Below, in pieces: positions 6,067 to 8,641 of a stretch of 8,641 nt of DNA. Location of the stretch: positions 1 through 8,641 of the forward strand of contig CAZPBN010000041.1 in the NCBI GenBank assembly GCA_964584935.1. The letters run 5' to 3'. The notes under the pieces are model-generated. The model saw only the letters and a program-made list of their open reading frames with translations, was not told the origin of the DNA and searched no databases. The DNA is from CAZPBN01 sp964584935 (lineage in GTDB: Bacteria; Acidobacteriota; Aminicenantia; Aminicenantales; Aminicenantaceae). Every line of letters begins with the position of its first letter. Within the stretch, counting starts at the first letter, position 1. The translations under genes and the position numbers were made by a program.

Positions 6067-7327
6067 GTTGAAAATGTCTCCACTGTGAAGGAATATAAAA
6101 CGCCCCGAACTTTTCCTTTATTTCCTTGTTCTCTACCACATTAAATGTCAGGCATCTCTCCCAGTGGTCATAAGCATGGCGCAGGGAGCGGTCATAGATA
6201 GAGGCAGTGAATAGATAAGTCCCGGGTAGAAAAGGCAGTGAATCAATGAGGTATTCCACAGAGCCTTGTCCCTCAATGAAATCAATCTCACAACCTCCTG
6301 TGCTGGTATTGGGGCCGCATAAAAGGGTACCGTCCTCTTTATAGATGGCTAACCCAAAAACAGGTTCTTTGATTTTCTTTTCTGCTGAATAATCCATCTT
6401 GATTTTTAAAAAATCGCCTGTTTTATAAATATAAGTTTCTCTGTTTCTATCATCCAGAAATTCGATTCCTGTGATTTCAGCTTCTCTGCTCCCCCATCGA
6501 TTGAATTCAGTCAGAGAGGATGCAGCCTTGTCCTTCTTCTCCTCTTCAGTCAATTCTTCCTGGTTGACTCTCAGAGCCTGCTTTCTTTTTTTGAATAATA
6601 TCTTGTGATACTCTGAAATCACATCTACTGGATTTTCCTTATAAAACTGCCTGCCGTTATCAATCAGATAGACCCGGTCGCACATTTTCTCAATCACTGC
6701 CAGGTCGTGAGAAACCAAGACAATTGTTTTTCCTTTATTTTTAAACTCTTCAATCTTTTGATAGCATTTCTTCTGAAAATTCTCATCCCCGACCGCTAAA
6801 ATCTCATCAATAAGAAGGATATCCGGATTCACATTTATGGCAATGGAAAATCCCAGCCTCACATACATTCCTGATGAATAAGTCTTTAGAGGATTATCTA
6901 TAAAGTTTTCTAGTCCGGAAAAATCAATGATTTCGTTAATTCTGGCATTAATCTCCTTTCTCTTAAACCCCAGGAGGGAGGCATTCACATAAATGTTTTC
7001 CCTTCCGGATAATTCAGTGTGAAATCCGGCTCCCAGTTCGATAAGTGCGGCAATAGTCCCCCGGGCATGAATTTCCCCTTCATCCGGAAAAATAATCCCA
7101 GCAATCAATTTAAGCAAAGTGCTCTTTCCAGAGCCGTTTTCTCCGATAATTCCTACTGTCTCCCCTTCTTGAATGCTCATATTGATGTTTTTGAGAGCAT
7201 AAAAATCTTCAAATGAGGACGACCTGCCTCCCTTAAAGAAATTCAAAGCTGCATATTTAATATTGGAAGACTTTTGGCGGTATCTCCTGAACTTTTTTGA
7301 AAGATTGATTATTTTTACAGCTTCCAT
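6050..7327 (-). CDS. wzt: ABC polysaccharide exporter ATPase with C-terminal glycan-binding domain (Wzt-type)
   Basis: A 425-residue ATPase that powers export of a lipid-linked polysaccharide through the permease encoded just upstream. The nucleotide-binding domain (about 1-245) shows Walker A GENGSGKST (62-70), the family's ELGAGFHTELSGREN (97-111) in place of a standard Q-loop, signature YSSGM (150-154), Walker B ILLIDE (170-175) with Glu175, D-loop region LAVGDENF (177-184), and switch His207 in VSHD. A charged linker (about 245-275) leads to a beta-rich C-terminal domain (about 278-400) beginning RWGSREAEI. It resembles the Wzt C-terminal domain, which in characterised O-antigen exporters binds the modified end of the glycan and checks that the chain is finished. 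ATPases of the TagH/KpsT type without this domain are much shorter. Its ATG overlaps the permease stop by one base (TAATG), and its stop overlaps the next start (GTGA). The symbol reflects family membership, not proven orthology. Confidence 0.96.
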   Translation of the reverse strand: MEAVKIINLSKKFRRYRQKSSNIKYAALNFFKGGRSSSFEDFYALKNINMSIQEGETVGIIGENGSGKSTLLKLIAGIIFPDEGEIHARGTIAALIELGAGFHTELSGRENIYVNASLLGFKRKEINARINEIIDFSGLENFIDNPLKTYSSGMYVRLGFSIAINVNPDILLIDEILAVGDENFQKKCYQKIEEFKNKGKTIVLVSHDLAVIEKMCDRVYLIDNGRQFYKENPVDVISEYHKILFKKRKQALRVNQEELTEEEKKDKAASSLTEFNRWGSREAEITGIEFLDDRNRETYIYKTGDFLKIKMDYSAEKKIKEPVFGLAIYKEDGTLLCGPNTSTGGCEIDFIEGQGSVEYLIDSLPFLPGTYLFTASIYDRSLRHAYDHWERCLTFNVVENKEIKEKFGAFYIPSQWRHFQQGKSE

Positions 7328-8103
7328 TATATTTCTTCAGCAAATCTTTTATTGTGGTGATTGAAAAACAAATGCCCCAGCACAAAAAACACGCCCCCTA
7401 TCAAAAAAAGTACTCCCCATTGAGTTAGAGAGATTCCTTTATTATTCAGCAGCAAATTCCTGTATCCTTCTACAAACTGCACCGCCGGGTTTAATTTATA
7501 CAATGTTTGAAACCGCTCCGGCACAAGTTCGACAGGATAAATAATGGGAGTGAGCCAGAACCATATTTGCAGAAATATCTCTAATAAATGCTTCACATCT
7601 GAGAAAAAAACATTAAATGCAGAAAAGAAAAAACTCAACCCCATATTAAAGGCGGTCTGGAATATGATGATAATGGGAAGAAAAAGCAGCGGAAGTCCGA
7701 GTTGAATTTTAAAAAGCAAAAGAGCTGGAATCAAAATCAAGAAGGTGAGCAGGAACTGGACCAGATTGGACAGCACAACAGACAAAGGAAGAACCTCTCT
7801 CGGAAAGTAAACTTTTTTTATCAAATTTCCATTGTCTTTAATGGATCCGACAGACATAGACAATGAAGAAGCCAGAAAGCTCCAGGGCAAAAAAGCGCAC
7901 AAGAAAAAAACAGGAAAATTTTCAACCCTGATCCTGATGATGTATTTGAATGCTATGGTGTAAACCACCAGCATCACCAGGGGATTCAATAAAGACCAAC
8001 AAAAGCCCAGCAGAGAGCCTTTATATTTAACTTTTAAATCTCTTGAAACCAGACTGAAAACCAAGAATCTGTATTGATAAATCTCTTTTAATTTATTGAT
8101 CAT
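7327..8103 (-). CDS. wzm: ABC-2 type polysaccharide export permease (Wzm-type)
   Basis: A 258-residue inner-membrane protein, the usual length for Wzm/TagG permeases, that forms the channel for a lipid-linked glycan with the ATPase encoded next. The N-terminus has the family hallmark RDLKVKYKGSLLGFCWSLL (21-39) ahead of the first membrane span. Six hydrophobic segments can be seen, roughly at 32-55, 63-85, 104-128, 138-165, 174-190 and 228-247. The cytoplasmic loop KKVYFPREVLP (96-106) probably contacts the ATPase, and WLTPIIYP (183-190) with LNP (204-206) are typical of the C-terminal half. The ATG lies four bases after the acyltransferase stop, and the TAA overlaps the ATPase ATG by one base, consistent with stoichiometric coupled expression. 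No clear Shine-Dalgarno is seen. KpsM and TagG are close relatives, but the Wzt-type partner domain favours an O-antigen-like or S-layer-glycan role. Confidence 0.96.
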   Translation of the reverse strand: MINKLKEIYQYRFLVFSLVSRDLKVKYKGSLLGFCWSLLNPLVMLVVYTIAFKYIIRIRVENFPVFFLCAFLPWSFLASSLSMSVGSIKDNGNLIKKVYFPREVLPLSVVLSNLVQFLLTFLILIPALLLFKIQLGLPLLFLPIIIIFQTAFNMGLSFFFSAFNVFFSDVKHLLEIFLQIWFWLTPIIYPVELVPERFQTLYKLNPAVQFVEGYRNLLLNNKGISLTQWGVLFLIGGVFFVLGHLFFNHHNKRFAEEI

Positions 8104-8107
8104 CTGT

Positions 8108-8641
8108 TCATACAGTCTCTTTTCTCATTTTAATGACCCGGGCCGGAGAGCCCGCTGCAATGGCAAAATCTGGAATATTCTGATTCACAAAAGAGTTGGT
8201 CCCAATCACACTGTCTCTTCCTATGGAACATCCATCCATAACTCTGACTCCGGCTCCCAGCCACACATTATCCCCTATTTCAATGCCTCTGCATTCAGCT
8301 CCCTGATGACTGATGGGGATATCAGTCCTTTCCATGGAATGATTTCCTCCTCCCATCAAATAACAATAAGCTGATACCAGCACATCATTTCCTACTTTCA
8401 CTCGGCAGTCTCTTGAAAATATAGTGGACATCATTCCTATATTGGTTCGGCTCCCGATTTCAATCTGACCGCCTTTGCTGTTTAACACAGCATTCCGGCT
8501 GATAAGTGTATTATCTCCGATTGTAATTTTGGAATTCTCTCCGCCGTAAGCATCCAGGACCACATAGTCATTGACGGCTGCTCCACTTCCTATTTCAACT
8601 TTATGGGGATGTCTTAAGCTCACATTCCTTCCCCAAATCAC
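8108..8641 (-). CDS. Hexapeptide-repeat acyltransferase (left-handed beta-helix), 5' end cut by window edge
   Basis: The last 177 codons of a transferase of the WcaF/maltose-acetyltransferase/NodL-like group, which move an acetyl or other acyl group from CoA to a sugar. Isoleucine-patch repeats of the form [IV]-x-[IV]-G-x4 run through it: VEIGSG (15-20), ITIGDN (39-44), IEIGSR (60-65), VKVGND (81-86), IEIGDNVWLGAG (120-131) and CSIGRDSVIG (138-147). His101 in GGGNHSMERTDI sits where the catalytic histidine lies in this family. The C-terminus ends with AAGSPARVIK (162-171), the usual family terminus. The frame is open to the right edge; its first codon is GTG at 8641-8639, but this is probably an internal valine since the repeat pattern has already begun, so the true start lies outside. 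It is four bases from the permease gene, so it belongs to the same operon. It probably modifies a sugar of the exported glycan or its precursor; substrate unknown. Confidence 0.92.
   Translation of the reverse strand: MIWGRNVSLRHPHKVEIGSGAAVNDYVVLDAYGGENSKITIGDNTLISRNAVLNSKGGQIEIGSRTNIGMMSTIFSRDCRVKVGNDVLVSAYCYLMGGGNHSMERTDIPISHQGAECRGIEIGDNVWLGAGVRVMDGCSIGRDSVIGTNSFVNQNIPDFAIAAGSPARVIKMRKETV

Noticed and set aside
5679..6071. Plus-strand 130-codon frame, and others opposite the GT2 genes (2381-2752, 3611-4006, 4203-4475)
   Set aside because: All are antisense to genes with intact family motifs, and their residues show no domain of their own.
6054..6083. Longer N-terminus of the two-domain GT2 from GTG 6083
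   Set aside because: No ribosome site precedes it and it would overlap the ATPase gene by 34 bases, whereas GTG 6053 has AAGGA at good spacing and a GTGA junction.

Overview
The window is one end of a surface-polysaccharide locus. It is moderately AT-rich, and all eight recognisable protein genes lie on the minus strand and read from position 8641 towards position 1. The order is: a hexapeptide-repeat acyltransferase (cut by the right edge), an ABC-2 type polysaccharide export permease (Wzm type), its ATPase with a C-terminal glycan-binding domain (Wzt type), a tandem two-domain GT2 glycosyltransferase, two single-domain GT2 glycosyltransferases, a GT4 glycosyltransferase of the WbuB/WcaI type, and the N-terminal part of a TIM-barrel glycoside hydrolase (cut by the left edge). 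The last gene was found by reading the minus strand of the first 481 bases.

The gene pairs from the acyltransferase to the first single-domain GT2 are separated by 4 bases or fewer or overlap slightly (1-base TAATG and 4-base GTGA junctions), so this part looks like one transcription unit. In the likely pathway, the GT2 and GT4 enzymes build a glycan on a lipid carrier at the cytoplasmic face. The acyltransferase may decorate a sugar or a precursor. Wzt recognises the finished or growing chain, and Wzm/Wzt export it across the inner membrane. The hydrolase downstream could trim or degrade the same polymer, but its substrate cannot be read from sequence.

Two intergenic stretches break the cluster, and both hold structured repeats rather than genes. 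Positions 482-750 contain a GC-rich palindromic element (609-750) that touches the stop codon of the GT4 gene, followed by a probable leader for the hydrolase gene. Positions 3044-3382 contain two adjacent elements: an AT-rich segment bounded by a perfect 13-bp inverted repeat (3045-3160) and a long imperfect palindrome (3175-3368). They look like different families of small non-autonomous or palindromic repeats. A short motif (ATTCAGGTATG and relatives) recurs at an element end, at the start of the next glycosyltransferase gene, and near the hydrolase gene.

The organism cannot be named from this window. An ABC-dependent polysaccharide pathway with a Wzt-type C-terminal domain fits best with a Gram-negative (diderm) bacterium, and the palindromic repeats in a moderately AT-rich background recall environmental or candidate-phylum genomes, which is only an impression. 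I found no CRISPR array, tRNA, rRNA, transposase, phage gene or defence system. The most notable signals are the structured intergenic elements and the edge-truncated hydrolase.
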